Notes: a model not told the origin generated them from the sequence alone. 64,000 nucleotides of DNA from Bifidobacterium sp. WK041_4_12 (GCF_041080795.1 NZ_CP129674.1:434001-498000); one strand, 5' to 3'; numbered from the stretch's first letter, positions 36,093 to 42,813 are shown. Numbers and translations: made by a program.

Positions 36093-36321
36093 GAGACGCA
36101 TCACACAGGTGGCGCTCAAGGCGCGGATACTGAAGGTCGATGCCGAGCTTCTAATAGCAGCGGAGGGCGTCTTCGGCGCTCGAAGCGCCGAAGACTGGAC
36201 GGAGGCATGGGGCGCGACGACATACCCCACCATGACCGCGTACCTCGAAGCCGCCCTCATGCCGCCGTCCGGCGTCATAGGGATGCACGAAAACAACAAC
36301 AAGGAGAAGGGAAATGAATGA
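36085..36321 (+). CDS. Small protein of unknown function
   Basis: A 78-residue protein with no recognised domain. Its ATG overlaps the end of the previous gene by eight bases, and its end overlaps the next start, which supports real translation. The first half is Ala/Leu-rich and probably helical (TQVALKARILKVDAELLIAAEGVF); the tail is Asn/Lys/Glu-rich. A perfect 12-bp inverted repeat with a 3-base loop (36169-36195) lies inside the reading frame. GGAGG precedes the start. Confidence 0.5.
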   Translation: MTKRRITQVALKARILKVDAELLIAAEGVFGARSAEDWTEAWGATTYPTMTAYLEAALMPPSGVIGMHENNNKEKGNE

Positions 36322-36577
36322 CAATTTTGTGGGGGCACTCGCGGACCTGACCGCGCTCAACTCGACGCTGACACAACGCTATGTGGGTCCGGCGGTTATC
36401 ACAATCGTGATATGTGTGAGCATCATGTATCTTATCAAAAAGGAACTGAGGCCATTCGTCGTGTTCGCAGCGATAGCGGCTCTTGCCGCCATCATCATCT
36501 ACGCAGCCCCGGCCATCTTCGGGCAGGGAAGTACCGCCGTCCATAACGGCGCGACCCTCATCACGCAGGTAAATTAG
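36314..36577 (+). CDS. Small two-helix membrane protein
   Basis: An 87-residue protein with two predicted transmembrane segments, GPAVITIVICVSIMYLI (about 25-41) and PFVVFAAIAALAAIIIYAAPA (about 47-67), separated by a short basic loop KKELR. The arrangement recalls VirB2/TrbC-like pilins, holins or small coat proteins, but no specific motif decides. GGAGAAGGG precedes the ATG. It sits third in the small-gene set of the integrated element. Function unknown. Confidence 0.55.
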   Translation: MNDNFVGALADLTALNSTLTQRYVGPAVITIVICVSIMYLIKKELRPFVVFAAIAALAAIIIYAAPAIFGQGSTAVHNGATLITQVN

Positions 36578-36587
36578 GAGGACCATT

Positions 36588-36812
36588 ATGAGATTCCATT
36601 ACGCTTCGGAGCTGTACAGCCGATACGGACAACGCACAGTTGATGCAGCATGGCACGCTTGCATCAACTGCCCTGGGCAGACATATTCGGATTATGACAG
36701 CACGACCGGGAGACGCATCGGCCCGGGGTCGATGACACCGACACCCGCGACGACGGCCATCCCGGACCGCTACTGGGCGGTCTTCGTCGCCAACGTTGAG
36801 GCGATGAAGTAG
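36588..36812 (+). CDS. Small CxxC protein of unknown function
   Basis: A 74-residue protein with a strong AGGAGG ribosome site. It has a single ACINCPGQ motif (Cys-x-x-Cys) near residue 25, an aromatic-rich N-terminus (FHYASELYSRYGQ) and a Thr/Pro-rich middle (TPTPATTAIP). It ends the small-gene set, directly before a terminator hairpin. No family recognised. Confidence 0.5.
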   Translation: MRFHYASELYSRYGQRTVDAAWHACINCPGQTYSDYDSTTGRRIGPGSMTPTPATTAIPDRYWAVFVANVEAMK

Positions 36813-36831
36813 CAGCCGTTACACAACACTG

Positions 36832-36866
36832 ACCCCACCCGTTACACGATACGGGTGGGGTTCCTT
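36832..36866 (+). terminator. Rho-independent terminator after the small-gene set
   Basis: ACCCCACCCGT (36832-36842) pairs perfectly with 36851-36861 around eight bases and is followed by TCCTT. It closes the four-gene transcript. Confidence 0.7.
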
Positions 36867-37230
36867 ATGTCAAAAAACAAAAAACAAAACAACCAAAAAC
36901 AAAAAAATAAACAAACAACGTATGCGACGCCGCAACATTTTTTTCACGCAACATTTCATCATCATATAGAGATATAAATTTTTGTTTGGCTGAGCGAGTT
37001 CATCTTGGGAGCGGAGCGACACAGCCAAATTGTAAGCATGTTTGCTATTGCTAACGTGCGTCATTTTTTTTATTATTTTTATCTATTTATTATGTGGGCC
37101 GACGCTCGGATTCCAAGCGTCGGCGCTGCGACCGACTGGGATTTTTTGGTCTTTTACATATTACCCACTGGAACACCATTGGTAAGGTCATGGGTAATGT
37201 CATAGGTAACACGATAAAACGGTCTATAAT
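36867..37230. other. AT-rich non-coding tail of the integrated element
   Basis: From 36867 to about 36990 the plus strand is extremely A-rich (AAAAAC units), then T-rich to about 37100. No gene is supported. The sequence GTAATGTCATAGGTAAC near 37193 repeats GGTAA/TCATGGGTAAT words. It leads into the far arm sites. Confidence 0.5.
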
Positions 37231-37231
37231 T

Positions 37232-37256
37232 ACGGGGCCTGATTGACGGGGCCTGT
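37232..37256 (+). repeat. Two ACGGGGCCTG repeats near attR (putative arm sites)
   Basis: ACGGGGCCTGA (37232-37242) and ACGGGGCCTGT (37246-37256) share the ACGGGGC core and orientation with the three repeats at 32524-32622, placing copies of one motif at both ends of the element. Confidence 0.6.
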
Positions 37257-37302
37257 GATTTGGTACTATAAAACGGCATCATATCAACACAAATCATCCA
37301 AA

Positions 37303-37327
37303 GGTTCGAGTCCGAGGGGGGGGGGCA
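37303..37327 (+). other. attR: duplicate of the tRNA-Lys 3' end
   Basis: GGTTCGAGTCCGAG plus a longer G-run (ten G) and GCAC repeats the 3' part of tRNA-Lys. Sequence upstream of GGTTCGAG is unrelated to the tRNA, so the crossover lies at or after the T-loop. Confidence 0.75.
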
Positions 37328-37371
37328 CGTTTCTTCAGATATCTTTTTGCACCATATTTTTGGATTGCAGC

Positions 37372-37640
37372 TATGTTATTTGCTCGTCAGTATTTTCTCA
37401 GGCACGTTCAATCGATCCTGCATGCTGCCCGCACGCTTACCGGGCCACGCATCCAACGAGGCCTTCGATCAGACCGAGCAGACGTCCCAGCGGCCGGTTT
37501 AGGCTGGTAGGTTATGCCCGGCCTATGGAGAATGGTGGCGACCTTCTTGCGGAAACTATGGGATGTCAGCATCGGGGATCTAGTTGTTCTCGTTGAGCTC
37601 TCATCTGACGTGGCACATCTCGCCACTGCTGCACATGGTA
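37372..37640 (-). pseudogene. Remnant of a second tyrosine integrase (C-terminal part)
   Basis: On the minus strand the translation contains LTSHSFRKKVATIL (about 37530-37570), the classic box II of tyrosine recombinases (H-x-x-R with TSHSFRK). It is followed in the same frame by degenerate sequence and, after a frame change, by GSMQDRL, reminiscent of the SMTQDRY segment near the catalytic Tyr. No full-length gene is possible. It lies just outside attR, suggesting an older element at the same tRNA. Confidence 0.45.
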
Positions 37641-37690
37641 TATAGTTAATACTGTGAACATTATTTTTGTTTACAGGAAAAAGGAGCATC

Positions 37691-39028
37691 ATGAAAATTC
37701 TCCACTTAGAAATGGTAGGCCTGAACCCTTTCGAAGGCCATAGTCTCAAGCTGGATCTGTTTGCCAGAGACCAGGTACGGGATGCCGGCCCGGGAAATGG
37801 ATTAATGCACATAGGTGACAAAAAAAGCTCCATTTACTCGCAGAATGTCGTCTGCATCACCGGTATTAATGCATCCGGTAAAACGACCTCGCTTCGAGCA
37901 CTTGATTTCGTCACAAATGTGCTTAACGGAAATATCGGCAAATATTATGGCTCTTATCGGCAGAGTGATCTACTTGCCTTCGAATCCGAAATATCGTTAT
38001 CCGTTATCTTCGCTCTTAACAACGACTTTTATCTTCTTGAATCCAAATTGTCACGAATAACAGAGGATGACGAGGGAGATGCGGATATCGATTCCGATGC
38101 CTTACAGCCGTTTGTTTTCACACAAGAGACTATGTGGAGGTTCAACAAAACACAACCTCATAAAGCGCAGTTGAGCGATCCTGGCATGTTCAGAGATAAT
38201 GCATCAATCGTAAAGCTACGTATCCCTCTTTCGCAAAAGGAGCAGTACAATCTCCAGACATCGCGCGACTTGGAAGATGAATGTTTTCTTACAGACGAGT
38301 CGGTTCAGTTTTTGTCCCCCCAAGCAAGCATCTCAAATGCTTTTACGATTGGCGATCAAAGGCTAAAGGCACTGAACTCTCCCGATACAGAAACTCCAGA
38401 TATTGTGCCGACACGGTTCAGTGTACTGTTTCCTGCCTCGGTGGATTGGCGACCCATGTCATCAATTGCAAATCCTATCCTTCATGTGTTTGATGACAGT
38501 ATTGAATACTTCACAACAGATGAACAGAAAAAAGTACACGTGAAATTCTCGGATTCGGACAAAGAAATGGTCATGTCCCGCAGGTATGGTTCCGCTTTGC
38601 TTTCTTCCGGCACTAAACGAGGTGCACTATTAGTGACCCAATCCATTCGAACATTGAGAACGGGCGGATATTTATTCGTAGACGAAATCGAGAATAGCAT
38701 TAATAAAGAATTGGTACACATGATTGTGAACTTGTTCGTAGCAAAAAAAACCAATCCAAAGGGTGCAACACTCGTTTTCTCTACACATTATCCCGAACTT
38801 CTTGACATCATCAATCGCAAAGACAATATCTATATTCTACGACGCAGTGCTACAAGCAACAGGGTGCAGACTGTGAATTACACGGATGAAGTGAAGCGAG
38901 GGGAGCTCAAACGCAGCGAGGTATTTCTCTCCAACTACATCGGTGGCACCGCACCGAAAGCAACCGAGCTCACGGAGATCCTCCGATACGTGGCCCTACG
39001 AGTGAGGGGCGCAGCTCATGATGAATAG
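37691..39028 (+). CDS. AAA family ATPase (AAA_15/21, OLD-like), putative defence protein
   Basis: A 445-residue P-loop ATPase. Walker A is GINASGKTT (58-66); Walker B lies in TGGYLFVDEIENSINKEL (about 335-350), and a switch His in STHYPELLDII. Such ABC/SMC-like ATPases occur as the first gene of two-gene phage-defence systems (OLD/Gabija, PARIS, AbiL types). AAGGAG is five bases upstream of 37691. The DNA is clearly more AT-rich than its surroundings, as expected for acquired genes. It overlaps the next gene by 11 bases, implying a coupled pair. Which defence family it belongs to is not certain. Confidence 0.75.
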   Translation: MKILHLEMVGLNPFEGHSLKLDLFARDQVRDAGPGNGLMHIGDKKSSIYSQNVVCITGINASGKTTSLRALDFVTNVLNGNIGKYYGSYRQSDLLAFESEISLSVIFALNNDFYLLESKLSRITEDDEGDADIDSDALQPFVFTQETMWRFNKTQPHKAQLSDPGMFRDNASIVKLRIPLSQKEQYNLQTSRDLEDECFLTDESVQFLSPQASISNAFTIGDQRLKALNSPDTETPDIVPTRFSVLFPASVDWRPMSSIANPILHVFDDSIEYFTTDEQKKVHVKFSDSDKEMVMSRRYGSALLSSGTKRGALLVTQSIRTLRTGGYLFVDEIENSINKELVHMIVNLFVAKKTNPKGATLVFSTHYPELLDIINRKDNIYILRRSATSNRVQTVNYTDEVKRGELKRSEVFLSNYIGGTAPKATELTEILRYVALRVRGAAHDE

Positions 39029-39626
39029 ATCAATCGAGCTCCGACAAGTCATTGGTGATGACAAGGTACTGTTCTCTTGCGAGGGTACGGCTGAGTCAGT
39101 AATCATCAGTAAACTGTTCGAACATGAACGCCTCATTGTCCCCTCGGATAGGGTTATCTGCGATCCTTATACTGATGCATGTTTTACGCACTCTAGAAAA
39201 CCAGAAAGCATACAAAACCAGTTTCTGAATCAGGATTATGAACGAAACGTATCGATAATCTGCGTCTGGGATTCCTTGACAGCAGCATTACATCTTTCAC
39301 GAGCATATGGCAAGAGAACAAGCGTCCAGTATGCTATTACGCATCCAGAAATTGAAATGATTGTCGTGTACAACGAAAGATTCGAGCAAGAATACAATGC
39401 CTGGGTCAAACACCAACGCGGAAAATCTGGTGCAAAACTTAAACCGAGTCGGTTCCTGAAAGAAGAGAAGAACCGCGATTTCCGTGATATTAAGAAAAGG
39501 GATTTCCTGCAAGAATACTGGGCAGACATCGACACCCTAGTCATGGCACTTCAACGATACTGCCAATTTACCAACCCTTCAAAGGCCACGAAACGATTCA
39601 TGCTGGCCGATCTCGTCGCAAACTAG
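39018..39626 (+). CDS. Partner of the AAA ATPase, possible TOPRIM-fold effector
   Basis: A 202-residue protein overlapping the ATPase gene. The N-terminal strand followed by an acidic turn, VLFSCEGTAESVIISKLF, resembles the first Glu motif of TOPRIM or RloB/AriB-like effectors (E-G-x-x-E), and SIICVWDS could supply the next acidic strand. The C-terminal half is basic and helical (KPSRFLKEEKNRDFRDIKKRDF). I infer an effector triggered by the ATPase in phage defence; the TOPRIM assignment is tentative. Alternative start at 39021. Confidence 0.55.
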   Translation: MMNRSIELRQVIGDDKVLFSCEGTAESVIISKLFEHERLIVPSDRVICDPYTDACFTHSRKPESIQNQFLNQDYERNVSIICVWDSLTAALHLSRAYGKRTSVQYAITHPEIEMIVVYNERFEQEYNAWVKHQRGKSGAKLKPSRFLKEEKNRDFRDIKKRDFLQEYWADIDTLVMALQRYCQFTNPSKATKRFMLADLVAN

Positions 39627-39792
39627 ACGAGTTGCTCAGACTTAGGGGCGCATCGTCGTTCCTGTGATAGACATGGTGTATAAGAACGGACGGCAAGCCC
39701 ACATTGTCTGCGGATTATCGGCTGATCAAGCCCGTGACAGTGGCGAATGGGTCGTGAGGCCATAGAGACAAGGAAGCGACTGCGCAGACGTC

Positions 39793-40055
39793 TCAGTTCG
39801 TTCCGGGTATCTCAATTGGAGTGGCGACAGGTATGCCTATCTGATTCGCTAGGTTGATGGGAGTCCACAGATCGACGCTCGAATCGAGCCTGGATCCCGT
39901 TCCTGGTCGGAACTCAAAACAAACCTGTCAGACTCACAGATCTGCAGAATCTCCGGATTCTTCGTCTCTGTCTTCTTGTTAAGTCTTGCCTTGAAACGGG
40001 CGATGGACTCGTTGCGCCGCTGCATGGACATGAGCAGACCGGTCTTTTCTGACAC
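39793..40055 (-). pseudogene. Frameshifted remnant of an unidentified protein
   Basis: Two minus-strand frames look like consecutive pieces of one protein: the first begins MSEKTGLLMSMQRRNESIARFKARLNKK, broken here as a short charged helix region, and the second ends DLWTPINLANQIGIPVAT then IEIPGTN and stop. A one-base shift near 39910 would join them. The source family is not recognised. The rest of the 39627-40158 gap shows nothing else. Confidence 0.3.
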
Positions 40056-40158
40056 CTCGCTGATGAGTATGGCCTTCTCTTTCCGCGCAGTTTGCTATGA
40101 ACCTTGGTTCATACTTTACGCTGTGTGGTGCCGGCCACGGCGGAAAGGAATGATCATT

Positions 40159-40593
40159 ATGACGAAATCGAGATTTGAAGCAGGCTCAGAGGCGCTGGCT
40201 TCCATTGACGGCGTTGGTGGCCAAGCTGTGGTGGATTCACTCAAAGACATAGCGCCGGATCTGGGTAAGTGGGTGGTGGAGTTCGCATTCGGGGACATCT
40301 ATACGCGGCCTCAGCTTGACCCTATGCAGCGTGAGTTGGTGACCTTGGGGAGTCTCGTCACTCAGGGGGATACCGTTCCCGAACTCACGGTCCATATCAA
40401 TGGCGCTTTGAATGTGGGAATCAGCGAAAAGCAGGTGATTGAGGCTATTCTTCAATGCGTTCCCTATGTCGGATTTCCACGAACCATCAATGCAGTAAAC
40501 GTTGCGCGGAAGGTGTTTGCAGACCGAAATGACAACAAGACAGGTAGCGCAAAGACGGGTAGCGCAAAGACGGGTAGCGCAAAGACAGAATAA
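40159..40593 (+). CDS. Carboxymuconolactone decarboxylase family protein
   Basis: A 144-residue CMD/AhpD-like protein. The core includes DIYTRPQLDPMQRELVTLGSLVTQG and ELTVHINGALNVGISEKQVIEAILQCVPYVGFP, where the conserved His of H-x-x-x-x-x-x-G and the single Cys stand at the usual places; a CxxC pair as in AhpD is not present. Role unknown, often in antioxidant or detoxification pathways. Start 40159 has AAAGGA nine bases upstream; 40150 is an alternative. The C-terminus carries three copies of TGSAK encoded by 15-bp tandem repeats (40540-40584). Confidence 0.85.
   Translation: MTKSRFEAGSEALASIDGVGGQAVVDSLKDIAPDLGKWVVEFAFGDIYTRPQLDPMQRELVTLGSLVTQGDTVPELTVHINGALNVGISEKQVIEAILQCVPYVGFPRTINAVNVARKVFADRNDNKTGSAKTGSAKTGSAKTE
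40540..40584 (+). repeat. Three 15-bp tandem repeats encoding TGSAK
   Basis: Units ACRGGTAGCGCAAAG at 40540-40554, 40555-40569 and 40570-40584 lie at the 3' end of the CMD gene, adding a repeated pentapeptide tail. Confidence 0.85.
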
Positions 40594-40607
40594 AGCCTGC
40601 ACCTTAT

Positions 40608-40634
40608 ATGAACGGTTGTTGGAGGGCCGTTCAT
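40608..40634. terminator. Hairpin between convergent CMD and GNAT genes
   Basis: ATGAACGG (40608-40615) pairs with 40627-40634 around 11 bases. There is no clear T-run, so efficiency is uncertain, but its place between convergent genes fits a terminator. Confidence 0.45.
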
Positions 40635-40673
40635 GAGGGATGCGCGGTGATGCGAGAGCGAAGCTGTCTGATA

Positions 40674-41108
40674 TCAGAGGATGTTGCGGAAGTGGTGGGA
40701 GCTGATGCGGAAGTCGTTGTCCATGTAGAATCTGTGTGCCGCGAATCGTTGCACGCCTGAGTCGAGATCGATGGCGTGGGCGCCAAGTTCGATTGCGCGT
40801 CGCCTGAGTTCGTCGATGAACTGGTGACCATAGTGCTGAGAACGACGGGAAGCGTCGACGCATAGATCGTCCACGTAGAGCACTCGCTTGAGATGCGTGT
40901 TGGCGAATAGTCGCCATCCGGCGATGGCGACGCAGGTCTGACCGTCGAACATGGCAGTGAATCTCAGTCCCTGGGGCGTTCCTTCGTCCATGACTGTCTG
41001 CAGTTCGTCTCGTGTCAGGTTGTCGCGCAGCTGCAGCAATATCGTGAACGCCTGATCCCAAGATGGGTCGTGGAATCCTTGCATGTCATGAAACGAGACG
41101 TCGCCCAT
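40674..41108 (-). CDS. GNAT family N-acetyltransferase
   Basis: A 144-residue GCN5-related acetyltransferase. Strand 4 and the acetyl-CoA loop are visible as VLYVDDLCVDASRRSQHYGHQFIDELRRRA (given in two parts: VLYVDDLCVDASRR then SQHYGHQFIDEL), matching the R/Q-x-x-G-x-A/G type motif A. The C-terminal DSGVQRFAAHRFYMDNDF segment is the usual end of the fold. Substrate unknown. AAGGGGA precedes the start. Convergent with the CMD gene. Confidence 0.85.
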   Translation of the reverse strand: MGDVSFHDMQGFHDPSWDQAFTILLQLRDNLTRDELQTVMDEGTPQGLRFTAMFDGQTCVAIAGWRLFANTHLKRVLYVDDLCVDASRRSQHYGHQFIDELRRRAIELGAHAIDLDSGVQRFAAHRFYMDNDFRISSHHFRNIL

Positions 41109-41301
41109 CGATATTCCCCTTAGCTATTTTCGCCTGTGTCGCATGCAACGCTAGCACTGTGATCTCATGAGAGAAGCATTGACGGGAAGCCCATGTGGGA
41201 AAGGCAATCATTCGGTGAGGGGATTGGGAAGGAACATGGAATCAAGCCTGCATGATTGCTATTAATGTGCATTCTCTGATAAGGACTGGGTTGGCTTGCG
41301 C

Positions 41302-41664
41302 TCAGTGAACCTCGACTAGCAGCGATGTGATTCTATTGTCGGCGTTGAGGGTTGCCGTGTCCGTTCCTGTGATGGCGAAGACCTTTCCTGCTGCGCTGCG
41401 TCCTGCGACGGCCCAGTCGACGGCATATTGCGTCGAATCGACGCGTCGGGTGTTCCATACGTGATGGAGTTCCGTGTTGCGGGCGAAGAAGGTGCGGAAG
41501 AAGTCCTGGATCCCGTCGATTCCCTTCGCCGTTTCGCCTCGTCCGGATGTGATGGTCGCTTCCGATGCGAAGAGCTTGATCAGTTCCGTGAAGTCCTGCC
41601 CGTTCTGGCCTGCAGTGTTTGACAGGGAAAAATATCGGTTGAGGGTATCTGTGGGAGTGTTCAT
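41302..41664 (-). CDS. NTF2-like (SnoaL/SgcJ type) protein
   Basis: A 120-residue protein with the cone-shaped NTF2 fold pattern: helix LNRYFSLSNTAGQNGQDFTELIKLFA, then the TITSGRGETAKGIDGIQDFFRTFFARN segment of SnoaL/SgcJ relatives and C-terminal strands VDWAVAGRSAAGKVFAITG. Members are small enzymes or ligand-binding proteins of unknown role. Start 41664 has AAGGAAAG upstream and is preferred over 41703. Apparently monocistronic. Confidence 0.75.
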   Translation of the reverse strand: MNTPTDTLNRYFSLSNTAGQNGQDFTELIKLFASEATITSGRGETAKGIDGIQDFFRTFFARNTELHHVWNTRRVDSTQYAVDWAVAGRSAAGKVFAITGTDTATLNADNRITSLLVEVH

Positions 41665-41848
41665 TCGGTGCTTTCCTTGTTGTTGGTTTTCAGCGGCTTC
41701 CATCGTATGTCGTGGCTGGTTTCACTCTGGGGTCTATACGGTGAGCTGAACCGGGCCCTGCTGTATGTGATTGGTGGCTTCTGGAACATTGCGTATCGTT
41801 GTCGAAAAACGTGACGAACGTTGCCTGGTTGAGTTGCGTAACCACGTA

Positions 41849-41865
41849 GTATATACTTCGTATAC
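41849..41865 (+). promoter_or_regulatory. Palindrome overlapping the mazEF -10 region
   Basis: GTATATACTTCGTATAC, an imperfect palindrome, covers a TATACT -10-like hexamer (41852-41857) 26 bp upstream of the antitoxin start. Autorepression by the antitoxin-toxin complex through such a site is usual for MazEF modules. A matching -35 is not obvious. Confidence 0.5.
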
Positions 41866-41890
41866 ACATTGGAGGGCTAAGGAGGATGCG

Positions 41891-42139
41891 ATGACTGCGA
41901 CGAAACTGGTGAGATGGGGCAATGGACAGGCAGTGAGACTGTCCAAGGCGGACATCGAACGGATCGGAGTCGAGCCAGGCGACCCTTTGGATGTGCGTGT
42001 GGAATCGGACCGCATCATCATCAGGCCTGCCAGGCATCACAGCATCGAAATTCCTGATTATAAACGGCTCTTCTCGGGATACGATGCCAGACAACCCCGA
42101 GAGGACGGCTTCGCCAGGAGAGCGGGGGAGGAGCACTGA
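41891..42139 (+). CDS. mazE: MazE-like antitoxin (AbrB/SpoVT fold)
   Basis: An 82-residue antitoxin. The N-terminal swapped-hairpin domain is clear: TKLVRWGNGQAVRLSKADIERIGVEPGDPLDV, here in two parts TKLVRWGNGQAVRL and IERIGVEPGDPLDVRV, followed by IIIRPA. The C-terminal tail (RLFSGYDARQPREDGF) would wrap the toxin. AAGGAGG lies seven bases before the ATG. The stop TGA shares one base with the toxin start ATG, giving translational coupling. Confidence 0.85.
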   Translation: MTATKLVRWGNGQAVRLSKADIERIGVEPGDPLDVRVESDRIIIRPARHHSIEIPDYKRLFSGYDARQPREDGFARRAGEEH

Positions 42140-42510
42140 TGAGCCAGTGGCATTACGGTGACATCGTCTGGGCCGACCTCGACCCATCAGCAGGACATGA
42201 GCAGCGCAAGCGCAGCCCGCTCGTTGTTGTCAGCAACGACCAGTACAACCAGTTCAACAATCTCGTCATGTGCGTTCCCATAACCTCCGACAGCACCTAT
42301 CCTTTGCATCTAGACATCGGCGCGATTCCCAGCGAAGATGGACGCGTCATAACGGGCTATGCGGCAATAGAACAGGCCAAGAGCCTCGACCTTCAGGCAA
42401 GGCACGCTCGGAGGGTGGCCAGTTTCGACGGGTCGTCGCTCGATCGTGTCGCGGAACTTATGCTCGGAGGGCTCATGCAGCCCACCATGCGCATAACGCG
42501 CTTCGTCTGA
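42139..42510 (+). CDS. mazF: MazF/PemK-type mRNA interferase toxin
   Basis: A 123-residue ribosome-independent endoribonuclease toxin. Family hallmarks: YGDIVWADLDPSAGHEQRKRSP (shown here as DIVWADLDPSAGHEQ and the following RKRSPLVVVSN), the catalytic Arg in RKRSP, VPITSDSTYPLH with the conserved Thr/Ser, and VITGYAAIEQAKSLDL. Length is normal and no lesion is seen, so the module looks functional. An IS3 remnant abuts its 3' end. Confidence 0.9.
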   Translation: MSQWHYGDIVWADLDPSAGHEQRKRSPLVVVSNDQYNQFNNLVMCVPITSDSTYPLHLDIGAIPSEDGRVITGYAAIEQAKSLDLQARHARRVASFDGSSLDRVAELMLGGLMQPTMRITRFV

Positions 42511-42512
42511 AC

Positions 42513-42629
42513 CGGCACCTCCATGTCGGTGTTGAGCTTCTTTGCCACGCTCTGCAGCGCTTTCGTCTGGGATGAATAATTCTCGTGGGGCTCGGACATC
42601 AGCCTGACTGCCCGGTTCTTGAACCCCTT
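42513..42629 (-). pseudogene. Fragment of an IS3-family OrfA (transposase N-terminal region)
   Basis: The minus-strand translation GFKNRAVRLMSEPHEN, followed by YSSQTKALQSVAKKLN, matches the HTH-containing beginning of IS3-family OrfA proteins (typically K-x-R-A-V-R ... S-V-A-K-x-L-G-V). The similarity stops two codons from the mazF stop and no OrfB is present. It is a dead fragment. Confidence 0.55.
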
Positions 42630-42786
42630 GGCATATAGCACGCGCATCAGTCCAGCAATCCTTATCGTGAGGAAGTCAGGAACAGTCCTCCACGTCACTG
42701 CATTACTCTTTACGGTCTGATAAAATTTGGAACCGTAAGGTCTCAAGTGCAAAAATTATCTGAGAATTGTGCTCGTCAACCCGTCA

Positions 42787-42813
42787 CGTCCTTTTAAGTC
42801 GTGGGTTCTCGGT
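42787..42813 (+). other. 27-bp fragment identical to the tRNA-Lys anticodon arm (relic att site)
   Basis: The 27 bases here are identical to 32470-32496 of the intact tRNA-Lys, from the anticodon stem to the start of the T-stem, in the same orientation; the flanks are unrelated. This is what remains when an element integrates at the anticodon loop. The 42640-43302 stretch otherwise shows no supportable gene; a short 50-codon frame near 43155 lacks a ribosome site. Confidence 0.65.

Larger units (their letters stand above)
32496..37327. mobile_element. 4.8-kb integrative element with CRESS-type Rep and tyrosine integrase
   Basis: The segment is bounded by direct repeats of the tRNA-Lys 3' end (32496-32517 and 37303-37327). 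It holds an integrase next to the tRNA, arm-type repeats at both ends, a rolling-circle Rep of CRESS-virus architecture read toward the integrase, an iteron-rich origin, and four small genes read the other way. This is the gene content of a plasmid that integrates site-specifically. No relaxase, resistance or transposase gene is present. Extent is inferred from the att repeats. Confidence 0.8.

Noticed and set aside
37311..37325. Longer G-run in attR as a meaningful sequence difference
   Set aside because: Homopolymer length is error-prone in sequencing, so the ten-G run compared with the shorter run in the tRNA is not interpreted.
40540..40584. Tandem repeats as a CRISPR array
   Set aside because: Units are contiguous without spacers and lie in coding sequence; no cas gene is seen. 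The same holds for the arrays at 15592, 48331, 52212 and 63580.
40237..41061. A 274-codon minus-strand frame across the CMD and GNAT genes
   Set aside because: It is antisense to the CMD gene and out of frame with the GNAT gene, both of which have clear family motifs.
42393..42752. A 119-codon minus-strand frame overlapping mazF
   Set aside because: Only the part at 42513-42629 resembles a protein (IS3 OrfA); the rest is antisense to mazF, so it is a fragment, not a gene.
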